Positions 1-8,637 of a DNA stretch of 64,000 nt are shown piece after piece. The stretch lies in the NCBI RefSeq assembly GCF_003049665.1, contig NZ_PYWM01000018.1, positions 42,872 to 106,871 of the forward strand, in the 5' to 3' direction. Source of the DNA: Lysinibacillus mangiferihumi (GTDB taxonomy: Bacteria > Bacillota > Bacilli > Bacillales_A > Planococcaceae). Within the stretch, counting starts at the first letter, position 1; each line of letters opens with the position of its first letter. The position numbers and the translations under genes were made by a program. Below the pieces are notes generated by a model that was not told where the DNA came from, did no database searches, and saw only the letters and a program-made list of their open reading frames with translations.

Positions 1-408
1 ACCACGCTCGGAGTAAGCTTTCTTCTGGGCAAGCCGAAGTTCTTCACTTTTTTGCTTCTTGGCTTTAAGGGTACTCTGTCTTAAAAAATACTCGGTGCTG
101 CGATCTCCGGAATCTAATTGGTCAGATATGCTAAAAGCTTGAGCTGCTTCCTCATAGCGCTTTAAATAATAGAAAGCAAAGCCTACCCGATAATGCCATA
201 GCGCATCTTGTTTACCTGCCTCAGAAATTTTACTAAAATGATTGAGCGCTTCTTCGTAAAGACCCAAATTGTTATAGGCTCTAGCCAAAATGCTAATCAA
301 TTCATCGTCTCGTTCTTCTTCAGGAATTGCTAAAAGGGTATCGACAATTCGCTGATGCTCATCTACTTCATGCCACTCGTTCAATTGATTTATAAGCTTT
401 TGTTCCAT
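1..408 (-). CDS. TPR-repeat protein, N-terminal part (runs off window)
   Basis: An open frame of 136 codons runs from an ATG at 408 (complement) to the window edge, preceded by a good TTGGAGGT ribosome site at about 412-420. The protein starts MEQKLINQLNEW and contains at least two helix-turn-helix units typical of tetratricopeptide repeats, such as AYNNLGLYEEALNHF and AFYYLKRYEEAAQAF. TPR units are protein-interaction scaffolds, so no specific function follows. The C-terminus lies outside the window. The visible part becomes Lys/Glu rich after the repeats. Confidence 0.75.
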   Translation of the reverse strand, partial: MEQKLINQLNEWHEVDEHQRIVDTLLAIPEEERDDELISILARAYNNLGLYEEALNHFSKISEAGKQDALWHYRVGFAFYYLKRYEEAAQAFSISDQLDSGDRSTEYFLRQSTLKAKKQKSEELRLAQKKAYSERG

Positions 409-607
409 TGCTACCTCCAAATGATTATTCAATAAATACTACCTATGTATCTGGTCAATCCTTACCTTTAAAATAGTAACATCTATAAATGAAGGATTCT
501 AGAATTTTCCTGTATGAAACCATTAAGCCGGATTTACATTTTGATTGTTTATTGATTACTTCATGCCCATTTGTCCCATGATATAGGTAGATGGGGGGTG
601 CAGGCTA

Positions 608-835
608 ATGGATTATGAATACACCGTGAAGTTTTACTTTAACGAAAGCCGTGAAGAAGAATATAAAATTAAAAATAATATTGGACAAGAAACATTTGTA
701 GAAGAACTGTCTAATGGATTTAATGAAAAGCCTTGGTATTCATTTACCGAAACTGAACATTTTAAAACGATATTAATTAGCACGAAGGAAGTTTATAAGG
801 TATCGGTCGTGCAAAATGTTGTCACATTTGATTAA
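608..835 (+). CDS. Small hypothetical protein (75 aa)
   Basis: A 75-residue acidic, soluble protein beginning MDYEYTVKFYF. A G-rich ribosome site (GGGGGGTG) lies about 6 nt before the ATG, and a clean Rho-independent terminator follows about 50 nt downstream, so this is a complete single-gene unit. I do not recognise the family. Alternating hydrophobic and charged residues suggest a small beta-rich fold. Confidence 0.6.
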   Translation: MDYEYTVKFYFNESREEEYKIKNNIGQETFVEELSNGFNEKPWYSFTETEHFKTILISTKEVYKVSVVQNVVTFD

Positions 836-882
836 TTCAATGAATTTAATGTTTTTATCGTTATGCTTACAACTATATTTCA

Positions 883-910
883 AAAGGAAGCTCTAATCGC
901 TTCCTTTTTG
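883..910 (+). terminator. Rho-independent terminator
   Basis: Perfect 9-bp stem AAAGGAAGC/GCTTCCTTT with a 7-nt loop followed by a T run. It ends the 75-residue gene just upstream. Confidence 0.75.
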
Positions 911-966
911 TTTATATAATATTACGCTATAGAAAATGGCGATTAGTGTAAATAAAAAGGTTAACG

Positions 967-1191
967 TTAAATCGTCTGTTTCGTTTCATACTGGATGTTT
1001 ACTTTGATTTTGTGCAAGTCCCTATCAATTTTTGAAATTAACATATGTATTTCTTCATTTTCTGAAGCGTTAAACGTCTCTCCTCTTCGTTTGCTTAACG
1101 TGACTGTTTGATTGATTAACCGCAAACAAGATTTAATTAACGCTAAATCTGTTTTGATTGCTTCTTTATTTAAAATGTCTATTTCATCCAT
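967..1191 (-). CDS. Small hypothetical protein (74 aa)
   Basis: A 74-residue, probably helical protein starting MDEIDILNKEAIK. It is preceded on the minus strand by GGGGGTGAG about 7 nt before the ATG, a good ribosome site. The sequence has heptad-like hydrophobic spacing (LALIKSCLRLINQTVTL, then HMLISKIDRDLHKI), which suggests a short helical hairpin or coiled coil. Family not recognised. An overlapping plus-strand frame at 1158-1379 lacks a ribosome site and looks like a shadow. Confidence 0.55.
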   Translation of the reverse strand: MDEIDILNKEAIKTDLALIKSCLRLINQTVTLSKRRGETFNASENEEIHMLISKIDRDLHKIKVNIQYETKQTI

Positions 1192-1393
1192 TAATACTCA
1201 CCCCCACTATAGATAATACAATATTAGTAATAATAGTAACCAATGCACAGCGCTGTCCTCAAAAAACTGATGAAATATATCTTAACCAGTTCATCTGTTG
1301 TTCATCTTGCCTTTGTAAAATATATCTGGGCAATAAATGTATGCATTCTTATAAAGGTACATTTAAATTTGTGCTATGAATCGGGTGATTGAA

Positions 1394-1768
1394 ATGCTAA
1401 TAATGGCTACAATATTTATTACAGCAGCACTAATTTTTTATACAGTAGGAGTATGGTCAGAAAAATTTCGAAAAACATTAAAATTGTGGCATGTGATTAT
1501 TTTTTGGATAGGCTTCATGTGCGATACGCTTGGAACGACCATGATGGAAAAAATGGCTACAGAAGGATCTTTATTTAGCTTTCATGGCGTAACAGGTTTA
1601 TTAGCTATTGTGTTAATGTTATTTCATGCCATTTGGGCTTCTATTGTATTGGTGAAAAATGACTCTAAAATGAAGCATAAGTTCCATAAGTTAAGCATGG
1701 TGGTATGGTTCATCTGGTTGTTTCCTTATATATCTGGAATGATATTTGGAATGATTAATAAAATTTAA
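1394..1768 (+). CDS. HsmA-like small integral membrane protein
   Basis: About 124-130 residues with four predicted hydrophobic segments (ATIFITAALIFYTVGVW, LWHVIIFWIGFMCDTLG, TGLLAIVLMLFHAIWA, LSMVVWFIWLFPYISGM). This matches the family annotated as TIGR03987/HsmA from memory of its FWIGFMCDTLGT and HG.TG..A..LM..HA.WA pattern. The ATG at 1394 is preferred because GGGTGA lies 5-6 nt upstream. An in-frame ATG at 1376 has no ribosome site. The physiological role of the family is not settled. The gene appears monocistronic. Confidence 0.7.
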   Translation: MLIMATIFITAALIFYTVGVWSEKFRKTLKLWHVIIFWIGFMCDTLGTTMMEKMATEGSLFSFHGVTGLLAIVLMLFHAIWASIVLVKNDSKMKHKFHKLSMVVWFIWLFPYISGMIFGMINKI

Positions 1769-2105
1769 AGTTTAGTTCTTTGAAAAAATGTTCTAAAAAT
1801 TACCCTGTTTATTATTATGTCACAATACTTTCATTTGATATTCAAATCTTATATGGTATGGTTTTGAATGGGGCATTTACTGAATTCCAATTTTCAATGG
1901 GCGCTATCTAAATCAACATTATATTTTAGTTCTAAAATAAATGTATGGGCAAAATAACATCCAATTAGATGGTTACAATTAATGTAAATCCCTTTTGAAT
2001 GAGTGGTGGATGAAAACATCCCTCTAATGAAACACGGAGCAATGAAGGTGATACAATTTAATTACTTGCTACTACATTAATAAATTATGAAAGAGCTGAT
2101 AAGAT
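1769..2105. other. Intergenic, no recognised feature
   Basis: About 340 AT-rich bases between the HsmA-like gene and the YfmQ-like gene. I see no open frame with a ribosome site, no strong hairpin with a T run and no repeat. It presumably holds the promoter of the downstream gene. Confidence 0.4.
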
Positions 2106-2546
2106 ATGACATGGGGTTTAGTTATGACAATAGTGATTGGATCTATTGTTAAATTGGTAATGAGTCCTCCAAGCATCGTTGTAGGATGGACTGTCAGTAA
2201 ATTTGAACTGCACAAAAAACTGGATGCAAAAGATGTTACCGTAACCTATAACGGAAAGAATTTAGAAGAAGAAGAAAAAAGTAGATTTACTAACTATTTT
2301 AATGAAGCTTCGTTTTTAAAAAAGCATTATATTTTCCCAGGTAATGAAAAGTTATTTTTAGAACCTGAATCGAATATCACGCCATTTGTTATCAATTTTA
2401 AAAAAGGCAAAAAGGATATACACTTCTTTGTTTTTAATTACGATAATCACGTTGATATCGTGAAGAAATACAAGGAAAAAGTCGTTTCGTACAGTGTAAG
2501 TTCTGATTGTTTACAAAACTTTTCAACGTCTAAAGGTTTAGTATAA
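2106..2546 (+). CDS. yfmQ: YfmQ family protein
   Basis: A 146-residue protein with an N-terminal hydrophobic segment (LVMTIVIGSIVKLVMSPPSIVVGW, residues about 4-28) followed by a soluble domain. The opening MTWGLVMTIVIG...SPPSIVVGW.VSKFELH resembles the uncharacterised YfmQ family of Bacillus. It is probably a membrane-anchored protein with its soluble domain on one face of the membrane. The ribosome site is weak, so the start is the least certain part. A terminator follows at 2568. Function unknown. Confidence 0.7.
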   Translation: MTWGLVMTIVIGSIVKLVMSPPSIVVGWTVSKFELHKKLDAKDVTVTYNGKNLEEEEKSRFTNYFNEASFLKKHYIFPGNEKLFLEPESNITPFVINFKKGKKDIHFFVFNYDNHVDIVKKYKEKVVSYSVSSDCLQNFSTSKGLV

Positions 2547-2567
2547 AAAGCTTTCATAGCAAATGAT

Positions 2568-2606
2568 TCAACCAGTTGTCGGTATTATAGCGGCGACTGG
2601 TTGTTT
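2568..2606 (+). terminator. Terminator after yfmQ
   Basis: Imperfect stem CAACCAGT...ACTGGTTG with inner pairs TGTCG/CGGCG, followed by TTTTCGTTTT. It lies about 20 nt after the yfmQ stop. Confidence 0.6.
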
Positions 2607-2625
2607 TCGTTTTACATGAAATGAA

Positions 2626-2657
2626 AAAGGCACTTACCAAATTGTAAGTGCCTTTTA
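2626..2657 (-). terminator. Terminator-like hairpin, probably bidirectional
   Basis: Stem AAAGGCACTTAC/GTAAGTGCCTTT with a 6-nt loop. Read on the minus strand it ends in a T run and directly follows the remnant gene at 2655-3051. It may also back up the yfmQ terminator on the plus strand. Confidence 0.65.
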
Positions 2658-3051
2658 TTGCGTCGTCTTTTTTAAAATAGTAAAAAAATTGCTATCGTTT
2701 GTGATTGTATAGTCCTCTTTGGTACTTATGACAGTCAGTGATTTATTATGTGAATCAAGGAATATCGCATAACCTGTATTTAATGTGAAGTTGATTCGGT
2801 AATCATAATCAAGCAAGGATGCTGATGCTTTTTCAAATTTGGCGTTTTTAAAAGATTCTAAAAGTTCTTTTTGTGTTTCTTCGGGGAGTTTTATTTCTGT
2901 AAATATATCTTTGTCGCCTATATTGACTCTATGAACAGTGACAGTTGGATTGGCTGCATTGAAATTAGCGTTCGTTAATACATCTGTTGCAGAATAAGTT
3001 CGACTTTTTATTGCAATAAAAAAACTAGCAACAACGATTACAAGTAAAACC
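2655..3051 (-). pseudogene. Remnant of a small exported or membrane-anchored protein, start lost
   Basis: On the minus strand an uninterrupted frame of about 130 codons ends with TAA at 2657-2655. It begins with a hydrophobic stretch (GVLLVIVVASFFIAI) typical of a signal or anchor helix and continues with a coherent polar domain, for example TVTVHRVNIGDKDIF and YRINFTLNTGYAIFLD. There is no ATG, GTG or TTG at its start. A lysine-rich lead-in (YKKRIKRG) occurs just upstream in another frame, as if one G had been lost from the GGGG run near 3048, and that frame also lacks a start. It is therefore most likely a decayed gene. Family not recognised. Confidence 0.5.
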
Positions 3052-3057
3052 CCTCTT

Positions 3058-3372
3058 TATCCTTTTTTTATAAAATTATAGCAAAATGCTGCAATTAAAA
3101 AGAATAGCATTTGCAATTCTATTACGAAAGATCATAAAATTTTTATATTGTATTTATTTGAAAATTGACTAGGATGGATTTTGTTTATAAAATTTGTGTA
3201 CTGTGTTTAGTAAGTTAGTGGTTTTTACAGCACAAAATAGCTTTAAGTTAGCAGCATTTGCCTTCTATAAAAATTAGCAAATACATGAATTACACGTGAT
3301 TTTCTTACTAATGGTTAGAGGTTAGTTAAAATGATTAATAATACATGGCGTTTGAATGGATGGTGTCAGTAA
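3058..3372. other. Intergenic, upstream of the methyltransferase gene
   Basis: About 315 AT-rich bases without a supported gene. It should contain the promoter of the methyltransferase/endonuclease pair. No operator palindrome or controller (C-protein) gene is visible, and no strong ribosome site precedes the methyltransferase ATG. Confidence 0.4.
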
Positions 3373-4662
3373 ATGTTAGCAGAAAATATAAGGTCAGCTA
3401 AAAGAGGAAAAAATGAACGGAATGGTATTCACAATTGGCATCCCTATTATGCTAGTTACTCTGAATACTTTGTGGAGGATATGCTAGATTATTTAGGAGC
3501 TAATGAAAGCTCGATTGTACTCGATCCTTGGATGGGTAGTGGGACAACGGCTTTAGTGTGCCAAAAGAGAGGAATCAAATCTTTTGGTATAGATATCAAC
3601 CCAGTGATGGTCATTTTTTCGAAAGCTAAAACTAGAAATTTAATTGAATTTAATTTGGATAGTATCGGAAATGCTATTAAGGAAACTGCTAGTCATGTGA
3701 AACTTGCAGAAGATGAATTTTTAAATAATGAAGACACATTAGAATTTGTAAGTTATAAACATCTGAATGTGTTAAATAAAATTCAACTAGCTATCGACGA
3801 CGTTTGTAAGCATCACAGCGATATTTCGGATGCACCATTATCAGATACAATACGAGCTTTTTACTTTGCAGTTCTATTTAGATGTTTAAGATACGTAGGG
3901 AAATTCAAGATAGGTAAAAATCCAACATGGCTAGTGAATGAAATACGCAAAGCGAGAACCGACGAAGTAGATACATATCATTTATTTTATCATTATGTAA
4001 AGGCCATGATAAAAGACTTAGAAACATACTATACGAATATTTTAAATTATGACTATTTCTATCCCTCTTTGTATGAAGGGGACAGTAAAAAAATGATTTT
4101 TTCTGATTGTACCGCAGATAATATCATTACTTCTCCTCCGTATTTAACACGCATTGATTACGCTGTTTCTACAAAGCCAGAATTATTGTTTTTAGGCTAT
4201 AAACAAGATACGGATTTTGATAGAGTGAGAAGAGCGACTATGGGAGCTCCTGTTATTGCTGATAAAAATATAGACATAAACGAAAAATGGGGTAGTTGTA
4301 TTTGTTCCTTTTTAAAACAAGTGAAAGAACATCATGCAAAAGCCTCCCAAAGTTATTACCTACCTATATTTCTACAGTATTTTAGAGATGCATTTGAGTC
4401 ATTACGTGAAATCAAACGAGTGTTAAAACCGAATGGAAAAGCTTGTCTTGTGGTGCAATCTTCTTATTATAAAGATGTAGAAGCTAAACTAGGAGAAATG
4501 TATGTGGAAATGGCTCAATCCCTTAATTTAGAAGCACAAATTATTAAACGAGATGTTGTGAAACATCATTTAGCCAATGTTAATACGAAATCTTCGAAAT
4601 ATGTGAAAAATAAAATTTACTATGAGGATGCTGTTCTTATAAGAAAGAAGGGGAAAAATTGA
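3373..4662 (+). CDS. Site-specific DNA methyltransferase (amino-type)
   Basis: A 429-residue protein with an S-adenosylmethionine-binding motif I (VLDPWMGSGTTA, residues about 49-60), a FGIDINP motif (about 71-77) and the catalytic motif IV TSPPY (253-257). TSPPY suggests N4-cytosine rather than N6-adenine methylation, though that cannot be fixed from sequence alone. About 190 residues separate motifs I and IV, leaving room for a target-recognition region there. The TTGA overlap with the next gene (stop TGA 4660-4662 inside its TTG start) indicates translational coupling. With that gene it probably forms a type II restriction-modification system. Recognition sequence unknown. Confidence 0.85.
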   Translation: MLAENIRSAKRGKNERNGIHNWHPYYASYSEYFVEDMLDYLGANESSIVLDPWMGSGTTALVCQKRGIKSFGIDINPVMVIFSKAKTRNLIEFNLDSIGNAIKETASHVKLAEDEFLNNEDTLEFVSYKHLNVLNKIQLAIDDVCKHHSDISDAPLSDTIRAFYFAVLFRCLRYVGKFKIGKNPTWLVNEIRKARTDEVDTYHLFYHYVKAMIKDLETYYTNILNYDYFYPSLYEGDSKKMIFSDCTADNIITSPPYLTRIDYAVSTKPELLFLGYKQDTDFDRVRRATMGAPVIADKNIDINEKWGSCICSFLKQVKEHHAKASQSYYLPIFLQYFRDAFESLREIKRVLKPNGKACLVVQSSYYKDVEAKLGEMYVEMAQSLNLEAQIIKRDVVKHHLANVNTKSSKYVKNKIYYEDAVLIRKKGKN

Positions 4663-5480
4663 CGGAGTATAGTAGCCATAGAGAACAAGTAGCACAAGTT
4701 CATCGTGTGTCAGATAGACAAAATATCGTCGAAAATGCTTTATTACACGCATTCGAACCTTTTATTTTTATAAAAGAAGTACCATTTATTAATTTTGGTA
4801 ATATGACTGCTGGTGAATTAGCGAATGCATTTAGCGCTTATCCTATCGTGGTCAAATCCATTTTAGCGACGGTAAATGTTGCAGGAAGGGCGATTAAGCG
4901 AGATTTAGATATATCTATTGATACATATAGTGATAAGTTACCGAAAGAAAAAGCGGCTATTTTAGCAGGTTATATTAAACCGATGTTACCCAATGAACTT
5001 GCAATTCCTGCAATATGTGAGCTGGATAGATGGTTTTATGTAGATAAAGAAATAAGAAAATTTAAAGGTAGTTGGGAAAAAGCGATTCTTACTATTTTAA
5101 AAAAGAATGCAAGAACGGATGATTTTAAAAAAGTTAAGTTTGAATGTGATGGGGAAAACTTTCAATTAGATGCAGTACATCCATCCAATGCGCCCTATAA
5201 GGTTGGTATCGATGTCAGGAGAATTGAGGCAAAACAAGATATCCATAAAAGAGCGGATGAAATCATCAATAAGGCGAGAAAATTTAAAAAAATTTGTCCG
5301 AATGCTAGCTTTTACGCAATAATTTATTACCCATTTACGAGTGAACATATTAATTTACAAACCAGATTAAAAGATGAACATATTAATGGTGTTTTTTTTG
5401 CTACCGAATCATTTTCAAGCATTGAACAGCAGACAAAGTATATTTTAAGTTCAGAAGGTTTACTTAAGGATGAGATTTAA
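4659..5480 (+). CDS. Putative type II restriction endonuclease partner of the methyltransferase
   Basis: A 273-residue protein starting at TTG 4659, with AAGGGG 6 nt upstream and a 4-nt overlap with the methyltransferase gene. Context is the main evidence for an endonuclease. In the protein, a conserved-looking block at residues about 168-205 (FQLDAVHP, then KVGIDVRRIEAKQDIHKRADEI) could be a PD-(D/E)XK-like core: Asp171, Asp185 and a basic or acidic residue among Arg187/Arg188/Glu190. The usual Glu-X-Lys is not evident, so the catalytic assignment is an inference. The following YAIIYYPF strand fits such a fold. No recognised subunit for specificity is encoded nearby. Confidence 0.6.
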   Translation: MTEYSSHREQVAQVHRVSDRQNIVENALLHAFEPFIFIKEVPFINFGNMTAGELANAFSAYPIVVKSILATVNVAGRAIKRDLDISIDTYSDKLPKEKAAILAGYIKPMLPNELAIPAICELDRWFYVDKEIRKFKGSWEKAILTILKKNARTDDFKKVKFECDGENFQLDAVHPSNAPYKVGIDVRRIEAKQDIHKRADEIINKARKFKKICPNASFYAIIYYPFTSEHINLQTRLKDEHINGVFFATESFSSIEQQTKYILSSEGLLKDEI

Positions 5481-5541
5481 TAAATAATGAATAAATAATA
5501 GGTTATGAAGCAAAGTTAGAAATAATAAGGAGGAAACAAAT

Positions 5542-6108
5542 ATGTCAAAGAAAAATAAAATGTTATCACTCGAACAATGTGAGGAATTACTTCAAACTTT
5601 GCAAGAGCGATTTGAGAAAAATATGAATCGCCATCAAGGTCTTGATTGGGCGACAGTACAAGCAAAGCTCGAAACGAAAGCCGAAAAATTATGGTCACTC
5701 AATGAAATGGAAAGTACTGGCGGTGAGCCTGATGTCGTAGGGCATGACGAAAATACGGGGGAGTTTATTTTTTATGATTGTGCGAAGGAAAGCCCGAAAG
5801 GTCGCAGAAGTGTTTGTTACGATCGTGAAGCATTGGAGTCAAGGAAGAAGCACCAACCAGAAAATACTGCGATAGATATGGCAACGGCTATGGGCATTGA
5901 ACTTTTAACAGAAGAACAATACCGAGCATTGCAGGAACTAGGTACTTTCGATTTAAAAACATCGAGCTGGGTACAAACACCTGCAAATATTAGAAAGCTG
6001 GGCGGGGCCATCTTCTGTGATCGTCGCTACGATACGGTCTTTATGTACCACAATGGAGCGGATTCCTACTATGCTGCAAGAGGCTTCCGTGGTGCGCTTA
6101 AAGTATAA
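5542..6108 (+). CDS. DUF4256 domain-containing protein
   Basis: A 188-residue soluble protein with a good ribosome site (AAGGAGG) 8 nt before the ATG. The sequence STGGEPDVVGHD, YDCAKESPKGRRSVCYD and GGAIFCDRRYDTVFMYHNGADSYYAARGFRG fits the DUF4256 family, which usually has about 180-190 residues, so the protein looks full length. Biochemical function unknown. It is transcribed alone, ending in a terminator at 6127, and has no evident link to the restriction genes upstream. Confidence 0.8.
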   Translation: MSKKNKMLSLEQCEELLQTLQERFEKNMNRHQGLDWATVQAKLETKAEKLWSLNEMESTGGEPDVVGHDENTGEFIFYDCAKESPKGRRSVCYDREALESRKKHQPENTAIDMATAMGIELLTEEQYRALQELGTFDLKTSSWVQTPANIRKLGGAIFCDRRYDTVFMYHNGADSYYAARGFRGALKV

Positions 6109-6126
6109 TATAAAAAAACTTCGGAG

Positions 6127-6163
6127 AGCTTTCTAAAGCGTTTATGCTGTTTAGGAAGCTTTT
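6127..6163 (+). terminator. Terminator after the DUF4256 gene
   Basis: An 11-bp stem AGCTTTCTAAA/TTTAGGAAGCT with one mismatch, followed by TTTT. Confidence 0.65.
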
Positions 6164-6271
6164 AGTATTGAATGCTAAAGCAAAACATTCATATACTAGC
6201 GACTTCTAGCGTTTGAAGGCTAATCACCATAAGGAGAGTCCAAACGATGAAGAGCTAGTTTTGTTAATAAT

Positions 6272-6325
6272 GAAAACAGTCATCCATGCAAATTTGCAGG
6301 GTGACTGTTTCTTTCATATGAAAGC
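6272..6325. terminator. Hairpin, terminator-like
   Basis: Stem AAACAGTCAT/GTGACTGTTT encloses a small self-complementary TGCAAATTTGCA. A second palindrome (CTTTCATATGAAAG) follows. There is no gene immediately on either side, so its role is unclear. Confidence 0.35.
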
Positions 6326-6386
6326 GGGAGCTAGTGAAAAAATGTAAAGACCGTATTTCAACCAGCTCGTCTATTTTGAAACACAA

Positions 6387-6422
6387 TGAAAAGGGTCATT
6401 AGGCTGGGCATAACCCTTTTTA
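6387..6422 (-). terminator. Terminator of the YjcZ-like peptide gene
   Basis: Stem AAAAGGGT/ACCCTTTT around a 16-nt loop. On the minus strand it sits about 30 nt after the stop of the 56-residue peptide gene and ends in T residues. Confidence 0.55.
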
Positions 6423-6453
6423 AAGAGAGGTGCAATGAATCTGTATGTTAGAA

Positions 6454-6624
6454 TTAGCAGTCTTCTTTGCTATTTATGAAAGTAGCGCCAACAATAATTA
6501 AAAGAATGAATAATACAACGATTAGAGCGAATGTTGAACCATAGCCATTGTTATTACCGTATTCATAGTTACCACAATAATTGTTGTTCCAATTGCCCCC
6601 TACATTTCCGCCGAAGTATCCCAT
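6454..6624 (-). CDS. YjcZ-family small sporulation protein
   Basis: A 56-residue peptide too short for most ORF cut-offs. It reads MGYFGGNVGGNW, then an Asn/Tyr/Gly-rich part, then the hydrophobic helix STFALIVVLFILLIIVGATF and the tail INSKEDC. GGAGGG lies 8 nt before the ATG. The Gly/Tyr/Asn-rich head followed by FALIVVLFILLIIVG is the signature of the YjcZ/SscA-like small spore proteins of Bacillales. These are forespore or coat-associated peptides, so late sporulation expression is expected but no sigma site was verified here. Confidence 0.85.
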   Translation of the reverse strand: MGYFGGNVGGNWNNNYCGNYEYGNNNGYGSTFALIVVLFILLIIVGATFINSKEDC

Positions 6625-6711
6625 GGAAAATCCCTCCTTTCTTCAATATATAGTATGTAAACTACTAAGAAGTGGAGGGGTGTTTATCCATTGGGGTAAG
6701 AAAAATAATGA

Positions 6712-6815
6712 AATCGCCACAAAAATCGTTGGAATCGCCACTAGAACAAAAGAAATCGCCACTAAAGCGGAAGAATCGCCACAAAAACCTCCAAAATCGC
6801 CACAAAAACCATTTG
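6712..6815. repeat. Five AATCGCCAC repeats at about 21-bp spacing
   Basis: The nonamer AATCGCCAC starts at 6712, 6733, 6754, 6774 and 6795, a regular 20-21 bp period, with A-rich spacers such as AAAAACC between copies. The array lies between the peptide gene and the 3' end of the ABC ATPase gene. Two overlapping plus-strand frames (6581-6853 and 6672-6860) owe their length to the repeat and lack convincing ribosome sites. Confidence 0.75.
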
Positions 6816-6834
6816 TTCTTCGGTTCGTTATTGG

Positions 6835-8571
6835 TTACATCGCAACCCAGTGATCTTTAGAAACTTCCACAAGTTGTGTATTGTCTAAGTTAAAACGGTT
6901 CACCATCAACTCTTCTTCGGTCATGACTTGGCGTTTCTTTTGTTTTTCAATTGCTGGGTCTGGAATCGGAATAGACTGCAATAACATTTTGGTATAAGGA
7001 TGTTGTGGATTGGCATACAGCTCTTCGCTCTCTGCTAATTCTACAATTTTTCCTCCATACATAACGGCAACGCGATCGCTAATATGTTTGACCATCGACA
7101 AATCATGGGCGATAAATAAATAGGTTAATCCTAAATGTTGTTGTAAGTCTTTCAATAAATCCACAACTTGCTTTTGAATGGAAACATCTAGAGCAGACAG
7201 TGGTTCATCACATACTATAAAATTTGGCTCGACAGCTAAAGCACGTGCAATGCCAATACGTTGACGTTGCCCGCCACTAAATTCATGAGGGTAGCGTAAA
7301 GCATGTTCTTTTTTTAAGCCTACTAGTTCGAGTAATTCTTCAACTCGGGCACGACGTTGTTCTGTTGATGTCGTTAATTTATGTACATCAAGCGCTTCCC
7401 CAATAATATCAAGGACCTTTTTACGAGGGTTTAGTGATGAATAGGGGTCTTGGAAAATAATTTGCATATGGCGTCGCATACTTTTTAACTCATTTTTAGA
7501 TAAGCGTGTAACAGGTACCCCTTTATACAATACTTCACCATCTGTTGGTTCATGGAGCTGTAAAATCGTACGTCCTGTTGTTGACTTGCCTGATCCGGAT
7601 TCACCAACGAGCCCCAATGTCTCGCCAGGGAAAATACGGAATGATAAGTCATCGACTGCCTTTAAAAGTTCACCTTTCTTTAAATCGAAATGCTTTGATA
7701 AATTGCGAACTTCAATTAGCGGTACAGTTAAATCGATATCTTGTGCGATATGGGGTGGCTGTTTCGGTTCTTTTTTTTCATGAAGCTTTGGCAATGCGTT
7801 TAACAGACGCTTTGTATAGGGATGCTGTGGGTTAGCGAATATTTCTTCCGTAGTGCCTTCCTCAACGATTTCTCCCTCTTTCATGACAATGACACGATCA
7901 CACATACCGGCAACTACACCTAAATCATGCGTAATTAAGATAATAGATGTCCCTAGACGTTCTTGCATTTGTTTCATAATGCTTAAAATTTGTGCTTGGA
8001 TTGTGACATCCAGTGCTGTTGTTGGTTCGTCAGCAATTAACAGGGCAGGGTTACAGGCAAGAGCCATGGTAATCATGACACGTTGACGCATACCACCACT
8101 AAATTCATGCGGGTACTGATGATAACGCTCCTCGCTATTTTTTATACCAACAGATTTTAATAATTCAATCGTTTTTTCGTAGGCTTGCTTTTTAGTCATT
8201 TTTTGATGCTTCATTAAACCTTCAGCGATTTGTTCACCAACACGAATGGTTGGGTTAGTGGAAGTCATTGGGTCTTGGAAAATCATACTAATATCTTTTC
8301 CCCGAATTGCTTCCATTTGCTTTTCCGATTGTGTCACTAGATTGTCCCCTTGGAAAAGAATTGTTCCAGACTTTAAAAAAGAAGGGGGGGAAGGGAGAAG
8401 GCGCATGATGGATCGAGCCGTTACACTTTTACCGCTACCAGATTCGCCTACAATGCCCACTGTTTCTCCTTTATTGACATAAAAGTTTACCCCTTTTACT
8501 GCTTCAAATTCACTTTCACCTGTAATAAAAGAAACGCGTAAATCTTGTATTTCAAGAATTTTTTCACTCAT
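6835..8571 (-). CDS. Fused dual-ATPase of a peptide-type ABC importer (DppD-DppF-like)
   Basis: 578 residues containing two complete ABC ATPase domains. Domain 1 has Walker A GESGSGKS at 42-49, signature FSGGMRQR at about 157-164 and Walker B LLIADEP. Domain 2 has Walker A GESGSGKS at 323-330 and signature FSGGQRQR. Each domain is followed by the NPQHPYTK...L oligopeptide-transporter C-terminal motif, a mark of the Opp/Dpp family. In most Opp/Dpp systems these are two proteins, so this is a fusion. It energises import through the two divergently encoded permeases (8740-11683). The ATG at 8571 follows AAAGGATGAG. The promoter appears to overlap the divergent one. Confidence 0.92.
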   Translation of the reverse strand: MSEKILEIQDLRVSFITGESEFEAVKGVNFYVNKGETVGIVGESGSGKSVTARSIMRLLPSPPSFLKSGTILFQGDNLVTQSEKQMEAIRGKDISMIFQDPMTSTNPTIRVGEQIAEGLMKHQKMTKKQAYEKTIELLKSVGIKNSEERYHQYPHEFSGGMRQRVMITMALACNPALLIADEPTTALDVTIQAQILSIMKQMQERLGTSIILITHDLGVVAGMCDRVIVMKEGEIVEEGTTEEIFANPQHPYTKRLLNALPKLHEKKEPKQPPHIAQDIDLTVPLIEVRNLSKHFDLKKGELLKAVDDLSFRIFPGETLGLVGESGSGKSTTGRTILQLHEPTDGEVLYKGVPVTRLSKNELKSMRRHMQIIFQDPYSSLNPRKKVLDIIGEALDVHKLTTSTEQRRARVEELLELVGLKKEHALRYPHEFSGGQRQRIGIARALAVEPNFIVCDEPLSALDVSIQKQVVDLLKDLQQHLGLTYLFIAHDLSMVKHISDRVAVMYGGKIVELAESEELYANPQHPYTKMLLQSIPIPDPAIEKQKKRQVMTEEELMVNRFNLDNTQLVEVSKDHWVAM

Positions 8572-8608
8572 CGAATGCTCATCCTTTTATAAATTTTAAA
8601 TATTCTTG

Positions 8609-8637
8609 TTGACGAAATGTAGTCGTTCATACATACT
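8609..8637 (+). promoter_or_regulatory. Putative promoter for the permease operon
   Basis: TTGACG (8609-8614), 17-bp spacer, CATACT (8632-8637). It overlaps the -10 of the divergent ATPase promoter, so the two transcripts may compete. A weaker alternative for the permeases is TTGATT/TATAGT nearer the gene. Confidence 0.4.

Noticed and set aside
1158..1379. Plus-strand ORF of 73 residues
   Set aside because: Overlaps the better-supported minus-strand gene at 967-1191, has no ribosome site, and its composition is unlike a structured protein.
3373..5480. Type I or III restriction system
   Set aside because: No HsdS, HsdR helicase or Res-type protein is encoded nearby; only a two-gene pair is present.
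6581..6860. Overlapping plus-strand ORFs of 90 and 62 residues rich in Pro/Lys/Ser
   Set aside because: Their length comes from the AATCGCCAC repeats; they overlap the YjcZ-like peptide gene antisense and the ATPase 3' end and lack ribosome sites.
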